The notes beneath the pieces are model-generated. The model was not told the origin of the DNA, did no database searches, and worked only from the letters and a program-made list of their open reading frames with translations. Below are positions 33,270 through 46,089 of a stretch of DNA of 64,000 nt, in pieces. The position numbers and the translations under genes were made by a program. Each line of letters starts with the position of its first letter. The first letter of the stretch is position 1. Source of the DNA: Dryocosmus kuriphilus (taxonomy: Eukaryota > Arthropoda > Insecta > Hymenoptera > Cynipidae); assembly GCA_038277395.1 (NCBI GenBank), contig CM076192.1:195799647-195863646 (forward strand), written 5' to 3'.

Positions 33270-34560
33270 ACTTAGAAATTTTAAAAATTTCTAAGTTCTT
33301 TCAGAAGGAGTTTAAAAATCTTTAAAAATTTATAAATCTAGAAACTTAGACAATATCATTTTTAGCTAAATTAGCCGAATTGAATCGGATTAAAGAAGAA
33401 AAAGACTTTTAAAATTTTAAAATTCATAAACCTAAGAAATCAGTGCAAAAATTTAGAAACTTAGATTTATTTAATTTTTTAAGTTTTTTACAGAAGAAAT
33501 TTAAAAAGGCAAAAAATTTTCCTTTTGCTTTGAACTAACAAAATTTTTGGATTTTCTTAGACTTTCTAAGTTCTTTAGAAGAAAACCAGAAGCTTTTAGA
33601 AATTAATTGATTTAGAAAATCATAAAATATGGAAAAAATTAGAAAATATTGTAAAAACTTCCTTAATTTTTTACATTTCTGAATATTTATAAGTATATTC
33701 TGAAAAACTTAACAAATTCAAATATATTTTAGTGAAAACATTTTGTAAACATTTCCTAAATACCAAAATTTCTAAATGTTTCGAAATTTCTTCTACCCAA
33801 TGTTGGAAAAATTTCAAGAATTCTAGGTTTTAATTTAGAAAATATTATGAAAATTTCAAAATTTATTTTGAAGATCTTAGAAGGTCTTTCAAAACAGGCA
33901 TAAGTTTTTCGCTTATACAAAAAAAATATGCCAGTCCAATTTCGTATTTAGAAAATATTGTGAAAGTGTCCTGAATTTTAAAGTTTCTTCGGAAAAACTT
34001 AGAAAGTTAAAAAAAGTAAAAATTTTGTTTTAGGAAATATTGTAGAAACTTCCCAACTTTCTAAATTTCTCAATTTTTGAAAGCTTCTTGGTTTCTTGAC
34101 AGAAAATTGTAAAAATTTTCAAACGTCTTAGTATGTCATTTGGAAAATGTTATAAACATTTTATGATTTTCTGAATAATTAAATTTCTAAGAGTTTCCAA
34201 TTTTTTAAAAATTATAGTGTTAAAAAAATCTGAACATTTTGACTAAGAAAATATTGTTAAAATTCTTAAATATCTGAATATCTGAATTTCTAAATTTCTA
34301 AAAGCTTCTTAATTTTTTTTAAAGACACATAGGAAATTGTACAAAAAAAAAAAAATTTTTTTATTCTAAACATATTATCAAAATTTCTTTATTTTCAAAA
34401 TTTCTATAGGCTTCTAATTTTCTTCCGAAAAACTTGAAAAATTTTAAAAAATAAAAGTATTTAATTTAACATAAAATAAAACAAATATGTGTTAATTTCT
34501 TTAATTTCTCTCAAAAAACTTAAAAAGTTTCAAAAAGTGCAAAGCATTCATGTAGAAAAT
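33270..34560. repeat. Degenerate TTTCTAAG / AAATTTT low-complexity tract
   Basis: Irregular recurrences of AATTTCTAAG, TTTAGAAAATATTG and AAAACTTAGAAA fill the right half of the hAT element. No gene. Confidence 0.55.
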
Positions 34561-35148
34561 ATTTTTGAAATATTATTTTAAAAAATTAATGTACGCGGAA
34601 TGTACTTCAGAATATGTTTTGAAAACGACCGAGAATGATCAAAATATTTTAAATTCTCGTATCGAAATGCATCACTAATTGCCCTATAAAAAACTTGTTA
34701 ACTACACTTTTAAAGTAACTAAAAAAGTGACGATTTTTATAGTTACTATTACTTAAAAAAATTTAACTGGTGACTAACTAGTTAATTATTTACAAAAGTA
34801 ACGGCGTTACAAACATCTTTATAAAAAAAGATCTAGTTAAATAACTCATTTCCCAACTCTGGTAAAAATTACCTGTTTCTAAGTGTTGCTGGCAGCACAT
34901 ATTCTACAAAAACTTACAAAAGGGAAAAAAACAATAATTAGCAGGAAAAATATATAATTCTAAATTTAAAGTTCAGATATTTAATCAAATAATTAACATT
35001 TTTCAACTACGGTTAAGTTTACACTTATTATATCAATCACATAAAATTTATGAGTATTCATTTAGTGGTGGGTATTTATTTAATGACGGAGTTACCTCAA
35101 TCCTCCACACAGTTGTAATGATTTCTTTGTTATTTCCAGTCGTTATAA

Positions 35149-38100
35149 TGAGCAGCATAAGAGAAAAAATGCAAAAGAGCATATGACAAATTCACTATAT
35201 CATCGAAACGGATGCAGCTCGTTGCAAACTTTGTAACAAGTTAATTAGCAAAGGTGGTGGATCGACTAATTTAAAGAACCATTTAAAGGCCAACAATTTT
35301 TCTGAGTTCTACGACTTGACGCATTTAAATGGCTCTGGCGATCCGTTGTTGGTCGCTGTAACAGAGGAGAATGTCGATGACTTTGAGGTGGCATCATCCG
35401 CATTATCACTAACATTGCCATCCCACTTAGCTTCGCCATCACCCTCTGCATCAACCTCACCTACTAGTCTGATGCTTATATCGCCCCTACCATCCCCAAC
35501 ACTATCGTAAGTTTTTTTACAGTTAAAAATTATCTGCATAATTATGGGTTCTAAGGAGCTGAGATCAATAAGGACAGCGGTGGGGTTGGTTGACGGTGTT
35601 CCTTAATGCAACTTACTGTGATTTAATGTTTCAGTACATCTTCAGAACGAGGAGTCACAACTTTAGTGCGCCAGTCCACTCTATCTGAATTTAAGGCGCC
35701 AGATGAAAAATCACTTTAGCGGTATCACATGGCGGTGACCTATTTTATGGCGACATGCAACTTGCCGCTTCTCACACTAGAAAAAGAGGGCTTCATACGT
35801 CTCTGTAATACATTGCGACCAGGCTAAAAACCACCATCAAGGAAATCACTAACCTACAATTATTTGCCAAAATTGTATACGAACACTAGAGATCAGCTGA
35901 AAGCATTGTTAAGAGGTGCAGAGCGGACTTCGCTAACGCCTGATGCGTGGACATCTACGACAGATGAGCCATACATTGCCTTGAGTGCGCACTTTATTAA
36001 CAAGAAATGGCGTATTATTGTCTTCACTCTCTGCTGCAGGTAAAACTAGGATACGCCTCTAGTTTGTCACTTAACACGCGGCGCGCATATGCATTGCCTA
36101 TCCACACTTTGCGCTTAAGCTGATACACAGTTTTATTTTGTGTATCTTCGCTTTTACAGATCCTTTCGGGACGACCACGCGAGGTTAAACATTAAGGAGT
36201 GGTTAAGGAGCGCGGTGAGAGAGTGGGAAACTCCCCTTTCAAAGATTGTAGTCATGAGCATCGACGATGGTGACAATATTCGCCTGGGTTCCAACTCCTC
36301 TCAAAGCCCAGTATGCGATGCTTTGGCCACACATTACAAACTGGTGTGACATTAGTTGATCGGTTCGAACATGTAATGACTTTAAAAACGTCGTCACACA
36401 AAACGCTGACATTTTTCAGCAGTACTAAAGTACGCAACAAGTAAGTATCGCATTCCTATTTTTCATTTTATAGAAATCGCGACAAGACGGTGCATAAGAA
36501 CCTTAGCAAAAACGCTTAAAAAGTTTTATTATTTTAATGCAATTCAATTCTGCTTTCTGCAGAATTCGCATTAAATTTTATTAATTCGCATTGAATTTAG
36601 ACAGTTCAAAACCTTTAGAATGCGACCGTTTGTATCACAAAATAATTTTATATTATCAGGATTTCAAATGTATTTAATTGCATTTACACTAATGCAAACT
36701 CTCGCATTAAATAGTATTTACTTTGCTCTAGACTTCCTTCGCAAACAAATTCATTCAATAGCGTTCGAAAGAATGATAAATCTCACACTTAGAAGTATTG
36801 CTTTGCATCCCGATGCGAGTTTGCTGAAAAGTAGAAATCATGAGAACATCACGTGAATGCGAAATAATATTTTTTAGGACGAAGTTTTTTGCAGGGATTG
36901 CGGCGGGCGCCCGGCCGCGCGTTAGTCGGTTAATCTTGTTTCGGTAATGTATCTTCTACTGCGTGTCAATTCACTTTTTGCTTTGTATTTCTATAACAAA
37001 GTTTCTCTTTTGAATCGCAAGCTATAAGGCCTATGTCAAGAAGACGCATGGTGTTGATGCTAAGCCAACAGCACTTCCCCACCCCGTACGTACTCGCTCG
37101 TGGAGTGAACTCCTGCTGCTGAGAGTCTTAAAAGAGGACAAGGAGGACCATCGGGGCTCCTTAGCAAATTATGAGCATGGCAAGCATTTGAGTATTCGAC
37201 TCACAGAGGGTGAAATGCACACATTGAAAATCTACCTCGCTATAGTAGAACAATTAGAGGAATTGTGCACTATACTCTCAGCAGCGAAATACGTAACGGC
37301 AGGTGCTGTTCTGCTTGTTGTTTACATGCTCGGGAAAATGCTGGAGCATGCTGATACTCTTGAAGGCGGACCGTTTAATCATGCAAGTCTTGGTCAAGAT
37401 GATGCTGAATCAGAGGTATGCTCTTTTTGTTTTGCACTTATAAGGTCACTGAGCGCGAGAAAATTACAGTATAAGAATGTACTCTTCTCTTAACACTTCT
37501 AGAGCCAGTAATCAAACCCACAAAAGTCTAGTCATCAATTGATTTAGCTTAAACGCTTCCCATGTAGCGATAGATCTATAGTAAATTATTGGCTTTATAG
37601 AGGTTTTACTTTTGTGCACTGCACGTTTTATGTTCTCATTAGCTGATAATCCTACTCTTGCAGGTTGGCGACAGGCGAGTTGGCGGATATTATTATATGT
37701 GCCAGAGTCCCGAACACAGACAATAGACTTTGCTAAACTCGCATAATTATATTATTGCCGTATTTTACAGGTGCGCTTGGACTCAAGAATGCTTAAGATG
37801 ATACTCCGTAGGCTACAGAAAAGGCACAGGCCTAATGGTTTTGCTTCGAATGACCAGACTGACGCTGCTGAGGCCGATAATGATGAGGAGCTTAATGTTC
37901 AGGACTGCCATGACCACCAAGGTAGCCAAGCTCGCCAAAATGACCGTGAACCGCCGAAACGTATCCGGGCGTGTGAAGTGTGGGGACGTGAGGAGTGCTA
38001 CAAGGTCCTGATTAAGTGCTCCTACTTGGGCAAACGCTTCCGAGATGACCTTAGGCATGGGGATGTCGAATGCGCCAAGCAGCAGCTCCTAGACGAGATG

Positions 38101-38151
38101 GCAGATAATCACGACATATCTAATGCCCGACGTAGTAAGTTTGTTGCTTAG
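35149..38151 (+). pseudogene. hAT transposase pseudogene with BED finger and introns
   Basis: The family performs cut-and-paste transposition. A BED-type finger is visible (RCKLCNKLISKGGGSTNLKN, then HLKANN: the last His is lost). After a GT...AG intron at about 35,507-35,633, an exon reads TLVRQSTLSEF, YLPKLYTNTRDQLKALL and LTPDAWTSTTDEPYIALSAH. Further GT...AG introns lie at about 36,040-36,159, 36,439-37,022 and 37,417-37,770. Later exons carry REWETPLSKIVVMSIDD, VKKTHGVDAKPT and LSAAKYVTAGAVLLV. Stops (for example TAG before RYHMAV) and the missing C-terminal dimerisation region make it inactive. Confidence 0.7.
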
Positions 38152-38469
38152 AATCGTGATTTATTTTCACTTAATTTAAAAACAAAACGTATGTAACTGC
38201 AGGTCTATTAAGCTGGCTCAACACTATTGCCATTTTAACATTTAACTTACATCATAATTTAGGGCTAATTTGGGCCCTTATTGCGAAATTTTAGGCTCCA
38301 CATTTTTTTCGAAAATATTGCGTTTGTGCTGGTTTAACGCTAATCTGGCACCACAATGCTGTAAAACATGTTAAAAAATTAATTATGCAAATTTCTGCTA
38401 ACGCCATAATTTTAGGCTTATTTAGGGCTCTTGAAAAATCAAAGACTGAAAGTGGCCTCAACCCTTAAT

Positions 38470-39605
38470 GCAAAAAAAACACCCCGCACGTACGTTACAC
38501 TTATGGCTAAATACCAACTCTAAATTTTAGACCCCAACCCTTAAAGCAAAAAAGGCAACGTATGTACATTACACATATAATTTTCCTTAAAAATAATATT
38601 TCTTCGATTTTTTCAATTTAAATAGGATCTACTATTTTTTGGCTGTTCTAAAATACCAACTCGGAATTTTGGGCTCCAACCATTAAGGAAAAAAAAAACA
38701 CCCCGTATGTACATTGCACATATGACCTTACTCAAAAATAGTCTTTCTCAGATTTTTACAATGTAAATAGGGTCTCTTATTCTTAGATTGTTTAAAAATA
38801 CCATTTCTGAATTTTGGGCTTTAACTTTTAACGCAAAAAAATACCCCGTATGTACATTAAACATATGACTTTCCTAAAAAATAATCTTTCTCCGATATTT
38901 TCTAATTAAATAGGATCTCCTATTTTTTGGGCTCCTCGAAAATACCAACTCTGAATTTTGTGCTCCAGCTTAACCCAAAAAAAAAAAACACCCCATATCT
39001 GCATCACACATACAATTCTCCTAAAAAATGGTCTTTCTTAGATTTCTACAATGTAATTAGGCCTTGTTAACAAATTTGTAGTCTTCATTTTTGCGAAAAG
39101 TTTTTCACACAGTTGTTTTGAATTTTCTTATTATTTTTGTAGAACCCTTAATTAGCATAAAATTTTGTGAAAAGAAACAGACGGCTCCATATAATTGTTC
39201 ATTTATTTTTTATCACATAAAGGCTGGCATAAATATATGTTAATAAAAAGATTTTCTACAACTTACAGTGCCAAATATTTAGAGATCTCTAAATAAGCCT
39301 TAAATTCTGGTAGGAAAAGAAATTGGTAAAATTAATGTTTGGAGAAATTGTTTGAAAAAAAGTTGTTTCAACAGTTTTGTTTTTACGTTACCCCTAGTAT
39401 TTTGAGAACCCGAAATCAGAGTTGGTATTTTCAATAAGCCCGAAAATGAAAGATCCTAATCACATTAAAAAAATCGGAGAAAGATTATTTTTCAGGAAAG
39501 TCATATGTGCGGTCTGCATACGAGGTGTTCTTTTGCGTTAAGGGTTGGAGCCCACAACTCAGAAATGGTATTTTCGAAGCGCCTAAAAAAAAAGACCCTA
39601 TTTAC
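38470..39605. repeat. ~130-bp tandem repeat with an inverted copy
   Basis: About four units of TTTGGGCTCCAACCCTTAA, then CACCCCGTATGTACATTACA, CCTAAAAAATAATCTTTCTC and TAGGATCTCCTATTTTT run from 38,470 to 39,075. At 39,400-39,605 about one and a half units appear in reverse complement, so the block can fold back around a 320-bp spacer. Confidence 0.7.
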
Positions 39606-39606
39606 A

Positions 39607-40155
39607 AGGTGCGATCAAGAAGTAAGGTGACTTTTTGAATTTCGCGGCATGCCTACCGTCGATATTCGATTTCTTTCTTTCTTATGTTTGTACACTCATG
39701 CCAAACATATGTGCACAGCTTCAGCTATATAGTATTTTTTGTTTGTTTGTGAGAGGCATAAAGATTAGAAGTGTTTTGCGTGTTCGGCGATTTCCTGCTG
39801 TGGAAAAAAATGGATGAAAGAATTTGCATCCAATTCTGTGTAAAAAATGGAATGAAGTGCTCCAAAACACCTGAAACGTTGACAGTGGCATACGATGAGT
39901 GTAATCTAAGTAAAAAAATGTCTATAAATGGTACGAGCTCTTTCGGGAAGGCCGAGAAGATGTTAATGACGAAGCTCGCCCTGGATGTCCCAGCACGTCC
40001 ACAACTGACGAAAACGTTGAAGAAGTGAAGAAAATAGTTTTGGCGAATCGTCGAATTACCATTAGAGCAGTTGCTGATGATGCCGGCATTTCGTTTGGCT
40101 CGTGCCAAGCAATTTTAGTGGATATTTTGGGCACGAGACGTGTCTCAGCGAAGTT
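39607..40155 (+). pseudogene. mariner transposase fragment, N-terminal third
   Basis: Begins with a mariner-like terminal word GGTGCGATCAAGAAGTAAGG and an ATG at 39,811. The frame carries ICIQFCVKNGMKCSKTPETL and TVAYDE. After a frameshift near 39,940, the continuation is STTDENVEEVKKIVLANRRI, DAGISFGSCQAIL and VSAKF. These are the helix-turn-helix and linker regions. The catalytic domain is absent, because the sequence switches abruptly to the 87-bp satellite at about 40,157. It is a different subfamily from the mariner at 16.7-18.0 kb. Confidence 0.75.
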
Positions 40156-40156
40156 C

Positions 40157-43100
40157 TTTCGTTCAACTCTAGATTATCTAACATTGAATCCTCGGTTATA
40201 AATCTCATTCCACACTACATTTTAAACAAATTCTATCACTCAGATTTCATCAACTCTAGATTGTCTAGGCTGAATCCTTGGTCATAAATCTCATTCCACA
40301 CTACATTTTAAACAAATTCTATCACTTCAATTTGTTTCATTTTAGATTATCTCAGATTGCATCCTTGGTTATAAATCTCATTCCGCACTACATTCTAAAC
40401 AAGTCCTATCACTCAGATTTGATCAAACCTAGATTATCTAAGATTGAAACCTTGTTTATAAACCTCATTCCACACTACATCTTTAGCAAATTCTATCACT
40501 TAAATTTCATCAACTCTATATTGTCTAAGACTGAATCCTTGGTTATATATCTCATTCCACACTACATTTTAAACAAATTCTATCACTTAAATTTGTTAAA
40601 CTCTAAGTTGATTAAGATTGAATACATGGTTATAAATCTCATTCCACGCTACATCTTTAAAAAATTCTATCACTTAAATTTCATCAACTCTAGATTGTCC
40701 TAGATTGAATCCTTGGTCATAAATCTCATTCAATACTACATTTTAAACAAATTCTATCACTTAAATTTGTTAAACTCTAAGTTGATTAAGATTGAATACA
40801 TGGTTATAAATCTCATTCCACCCTACATTCTAAAGGATCCTATCACTCAGATTTGATCAACTCTAGATTATCTAAGATGAATCCTTGGTTATAAATCTCA
40901 TTCCACGCTACATCTTTAAAAAATTCTATCACTTAAATTTCATCAACTCTAGATTGTCCTAGATTGAATCCTTGGTCATAAATCTCATTCAATACTACAT
41001 TTTAAACAAATTATATCAATCAAATTTGATCAACTCTAGATTATCTAAGATTGAATCCATGGTTATAAACCTCATTCCGCACAAATTTTTAAACAAATTC
41101 TATCACATCAATTTCTTTAACTCTAGATTATCTCTGATTAAATCCTTGGTTATAAGCCTCATTCCACACTGCATTTTAAAAAAATTCTATCACTCAAATT
41201 TGATCAACTCTAGATTACCTAAGACTGAAGCCTTGGTTATAAATCTCATTCCACTACATTTTAAACAAATTCTATCACTCAGGTTTGATCAACTCTAGAT
41301 TGTCTAAGATTGTATCCTTGGTTATAAATCTCATTCCAGAATACATTTTTAAACAAATTCTATCACTCAGGTTTGATCAACTCTAGATTATCTAAGATTG
41401 TATCCTTGGTTATAAATCTCATTCCAGAATACATTTTAAACAAATTCTATCAATTAAATTTGTTCAACTCTAGATTATCTCAGATTGAGTCCTTCGTTAT
41501 AAATCTCATTCTACGCTACATTTTAAATAAATTCTATCAGTCAGATTTGATCAAATCTAGATTATCTAAGATTGAATCCTTGGTTATAAATCTCATTCCA
41601 CAAACTACATTCTAAACAAATTCTGTTACTTAAGTTTGATCAACTCTAGATTACCTAAGATTGAATCCTTGGTTATAAGCCTCATTCCACACTACATTTG
41701 AAACAAACTCTATGATTCAAATTTGATCAACTCTAGATTAGCTAAGATTGAATCCTTGGCTATAAACCTCATTCCACACTACATTTTAAACAAAACTCAA
41801 ATTTGATCAACTCTAGATTACCTAAGTTTGAATTCTTGGTTATAAACCTCATTCCACACTACATTTTAAGCAAACTCTATCACTCAAATTTGATCAGCTC
41901 TAGATTATTATCTAAGATTGAATTCTTGGTAATAAATCTCATTCCCCTAGATATTTTAAACAAATTCCATCACTTAAATTTGATTACCTCTAGATTATCT
42001 AAGCTTGAATTCTTGGTTATAAATCTCATTCCACAATACATTTTATACAATTTCTATTACTTAAATTTGTTCAACTCTAGATTACCTGATATTGAATCCT
42101 TGGTTATATGTCTCATTCCACACTACATTTTAAACAAATCCTATCAGCTAAATTTCATCAACTCTATATTGCCTAAGACGAATCGTTGGTAATAAATCAC
42201 ATTCCACACTACATCTTTAACAAATTCTGTCCCTTAAATTTTTTGAACTCTAGATTATCTAATATTGAATCGTGGGTTAGAAATCTCATTCCACCCTACA
42301 TTTTACACAATTTATATTTCTTAAGTTTGAGCAACTCTAGATTATCTAAGATTCAATCCTTGGTTATGAGTCACATTCCACACCACATTTTAAACAAATT
42401 CTATTACTTACATTTGTTCAACCCTAGATTATCTCAGATTGAATACTTGGTTATAAATCTCATTCAACACAACATTTAAAACACCTTTTCTCACTCAAAT
42501 TTGATCAATTCTAGAATATCTACGATTGAATCCTTGGTCATAAATCTCATTCCACGCGACATTTTAAACAAATTCTATCTCTTAAATTTGATCAACTCTA
42601 GAATATCTACGATTGAATCCTTGGTTATAAATCCCTTTCCACACGACACTTTAGACATATTTTGTCACTCAGATTTGATCAACTCTAGATTACCTAAGAT
42701 TGAATACTTGATTATAAACCTTATTCCACACTACATTTTAAACAAATTCTATCACTCAAATTTGATCAGCTCTAGACTTTCTAAGATTGAATCCTTGGTT
42801 ATATTTCTCATTCCGCACGACATTTTAATCAAATTCTATCAGTTAAATTTGATTACCTCTAGATTATCTAAGATTGAATCCTTGGCTATAAATCTCATTC
42901 CACACTACATTTTATACAATTTCTATTACTTAAATTTGTTCAACTCTAGATCATCTAAGATTGAATCCTTGATTATAAATGTCATGCCACACATTACATT
43001 TTAAACAAATTCTATCACTTCAATTTGTTTCATTTTAGATTATTTTAGATTGCATCCTTGGTTATAAACCTCATTCCACACCACATTCTAAACAAGTTCT

Positions 43101-46083
43101 ATCACTCAGATTTGATCAACCCTAGATAATCTAAGATTGAAACCTTGCTTATAAACCTCATTCCACGCTGTATCTTTAGCAAATTCTATCACTTAAATTT
43201 CATTAACTCTATATTGTCTAAGACTGAATCCTTGGTTATATATCTCATTCCACACTACATTTTAAACAAATTCTATCACTCGAATTTGGTCAGCTCCAGA
43301 TTATATAAGATTCAATCCTTGGTTATAAGTCTCATTCTGCACTGCATTTTAAACAAATTCTATCACTCAGATTTGATGAATCCTAGATTATTTAAGATGA
43401 ATCCTTGGTTATAAATCTCATTCCACAACACATATTTAACTAATTCCATCACACAAATTTCATCAACCGTAGATTGTCTAAGATTGATTCATTGGTTATA
43501 AATCTCATTCCACACTACCTTTTGAACAAATTCTATCACTTAAATTTGTTAAACTCTAGATTGATTAAGATTGAATACATGGTTATAAATCTCATTCCAC
43601 CCTACATTCTAAACGAATTCTATCACTCAGACTTCATCAACTCTAGATTATCTAAGATGAATCCTTGTTTATAAATCTCATTCCACGCTACATCTTTGAC
43701 AAATTTTATCACTTACATTTCATCAACTCTAGATTGTCCTAGATTGAATTCTTGGTCATAAATCTCATTCAACGCTACATTTTAAACAAATTCTATCAAT
43801 CAACTCTAGGTTATCTAAGATTGAATCTATGATTATAAATCTCATTCCGCACAAATTTTTTAACAAATTCTATCACATCAATTTCTTTAACTCAAGATTA
43901 TCTCTGATTAAATCCTTGGTTACAAACCTCATTCCACACTACATTTTAAACATATTCTATCACTCAAATTTGATCAACTCTAGATTACCTAAGACTGAAT
44001 CCTTGGTTATAAATCTCATTCCACTACATTTTAAACAAAATCTATCACTCAGGTTTGATCAACTCTAGATTATCTAAGATTGTATCCTTCGTTATAAATC
44101 GCATTCCAGACTACATTTTAAACAAATTCTATCAATTAAATTTGCTCAACTGTAGATTATCTCAGATTGAGTCCTTCGTTATAAATCTCATTCTACGCTA
44201 CATTTTGAATAAATTCTATCAGTCAGATTTGATCAAATCTAGATTATCTAAGATTGAATCCTTGGTTATAAATCTCATTTCACACACTACATTCTAAACA
44301 TATTCTGTTACTTAAGTTTGATCAACTCTAAATTGCCTAAGATTGAATCCTTGGTTATAAACCTCATTCCACACTACCTTTTAAACAAACTCTATGAATC
44401 AAATTTGATCAACTCTAGATTACCTAAGATTGAATCCTTGGTTATAAATCCCTTTCCACACGAGATTTTAGACACATTTTGTCACTCAGATTTGATCAAC
44501 TCTAGATTATCTAAGATTGAATCCTTGGTTATAAACCTCATTCCACACTACATTTTAAACAAATTCTATCACATCCATTTGCTTAACTCTCTATTATCTC
44601 AGATTAAATCCTCTGTTATAAACCTCATTCCACACTACATTTTAAAGAAATACAATCACTCAAAATTCATCAACTCTAGATTACCTAAGACTGATTCCTT
44701 GCTTATAAGTCTCATTCCACATACTACATTCTAAACAAATTCTGTTACTTAAAGATCAACTCTAGATTACCTAAGATTGAATCCCTGGTTATAAACCTCG
44801 TTCCACACTACATTTTAAACAAATTCTATCACTCAAATTTGATCAACTCTAGATTACCTAAGTTTGAATCCTTGGTTATAAACCTCATTCCACGCGACAT
44901 TTTAATCAAATTCTATCACTTAAAAGTGATTACCTCTAGATTATCTAAGATTGAATCCTTGGTTATAAATCTCATTCCACACAACATTTTATACAATTTC
45001 TATTACTTAAATCTGTTCAACTCTAGATCATCTAAGATTGAATCCTTGTTTATAAATGTCATGCCACACACTACATTTTAAACAAATTCTATTACTTAAA
45101 TTTGATTAGCTCTAGATTATCTCAGATTGAATTCTTGGTTATAAATCTTATCCTCACTACATTTTATGTAATTTCTATTACTTAAATTGGTCAACTCTAG
45201 ATTATCTAATATGAATCCTTGGTCATATACCACATTCCACACTACATCTTTAACAAATTCTATCACTTAAATTTTTTCAGCTCTAAATTATCTAAGATTG
45301 AATTATTGGTTATAAACCTCATTCCACACTACATTTTAAACAAATTCTATCAGTCAAATTTGATCAACTCTCGATTACCTGATACTGAATCCTTGGTTAT
45401 ATATCTCATTCCACACTACATTTTAAACAAGTTCTATCACTTAAATTTCATCAACTCTATATTGTCTAAGACGAATCCTTGGTAATAAATCACATTCCAC
45501 ACTACATCTTTAATAAATTCTGTCACTTAAATTTTTTCTACTCTAGATTATCTAATATTGAATCGTGGGTTATAAATCTCATTCCACCCTACATTTTAAA
45601 CAAATTCTATTACTTAAATTTGTTCAACTCTAGATTATCTCAGATTGAATCCGTGGTTATAAGTCTCATTCCACACAACATTTGAAACACATTTTCTCAC
45701 TCAAATTTGATCAACTCTACAATATCTACGATTGAATCCTTGGTTATAAACTTCATTCCACACTACGTTTTAAAGAAATTCTATCACTCAAATTTGATCA
45801 ACTCTAGATTACCTAAGACTGAATCCTTGGTTATAAATCCCTTTCTACACGACATTTTAGACACATTTTGTCATTCAAATTTGATCAACTCTAGATTACC
45901 TAAGATTGAATCCCTGGTTATAAACCTCATTCCACACTACATTTTAAACAAATTCTATCACATCAATTTGATTAACTCTAGATTATCTCAGATTAAATCC
46001 TTTGTTATAAAACTCATTCGACACTACAATTTAAAGAAATTCTATCACTCAAATTTGATCAACTCTAGATTACCTAAGACTGA
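40157..46083 (+). repeat. 87-bp satellite array with an open 29-residue frame
   Basis: About 68 monomers, of form GATTATCTAAGATTGAATCC - TTGGTTATAAATCTCATTCC - ACACTACATTTTAAACAAAT - TCTATCACTCAAATTTGATC - AACTCTA (87 bp). Since 87 is 29 codons, one plus frame stays open across monomers and gives a 29-residue repeat containing SKIESLVINLIPHYILNKFY. One-base indels break it into frames of at most 167 codons. Longer blocks repeat: the distinctive variant at 40,325 returns at 43,019, and that at 41,371 returns at 44,053, a higher-order period of about 2.69 kb. I regard it as satellite DNA and not as a gene. Confidence 0.9.
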
Positions 46084-46089
46084 ATCCTA

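Larger units (their letters stand above)
31638..34861. mobile_element. Non-autonomous hAT element, 3.2 kb
   Basis: Left end CAGAGATGGGTAAGTTACTT, right end (minus strand) CAGAGTTGGGAAATGAGTTA. The flanking 8-mers ATAAAAAC and GTAAAAAT agree at six of eight positions, as expected for an aged hAT target duplication. Inside are a GC-richer block (about 31,790-32,050), long TA microsatellites, a second GC-richer block (about 33,060-33,240) and a tract of TTTCTAAG/TTTAGAAA-type words. No transposase is present. Confidence 0.75.
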
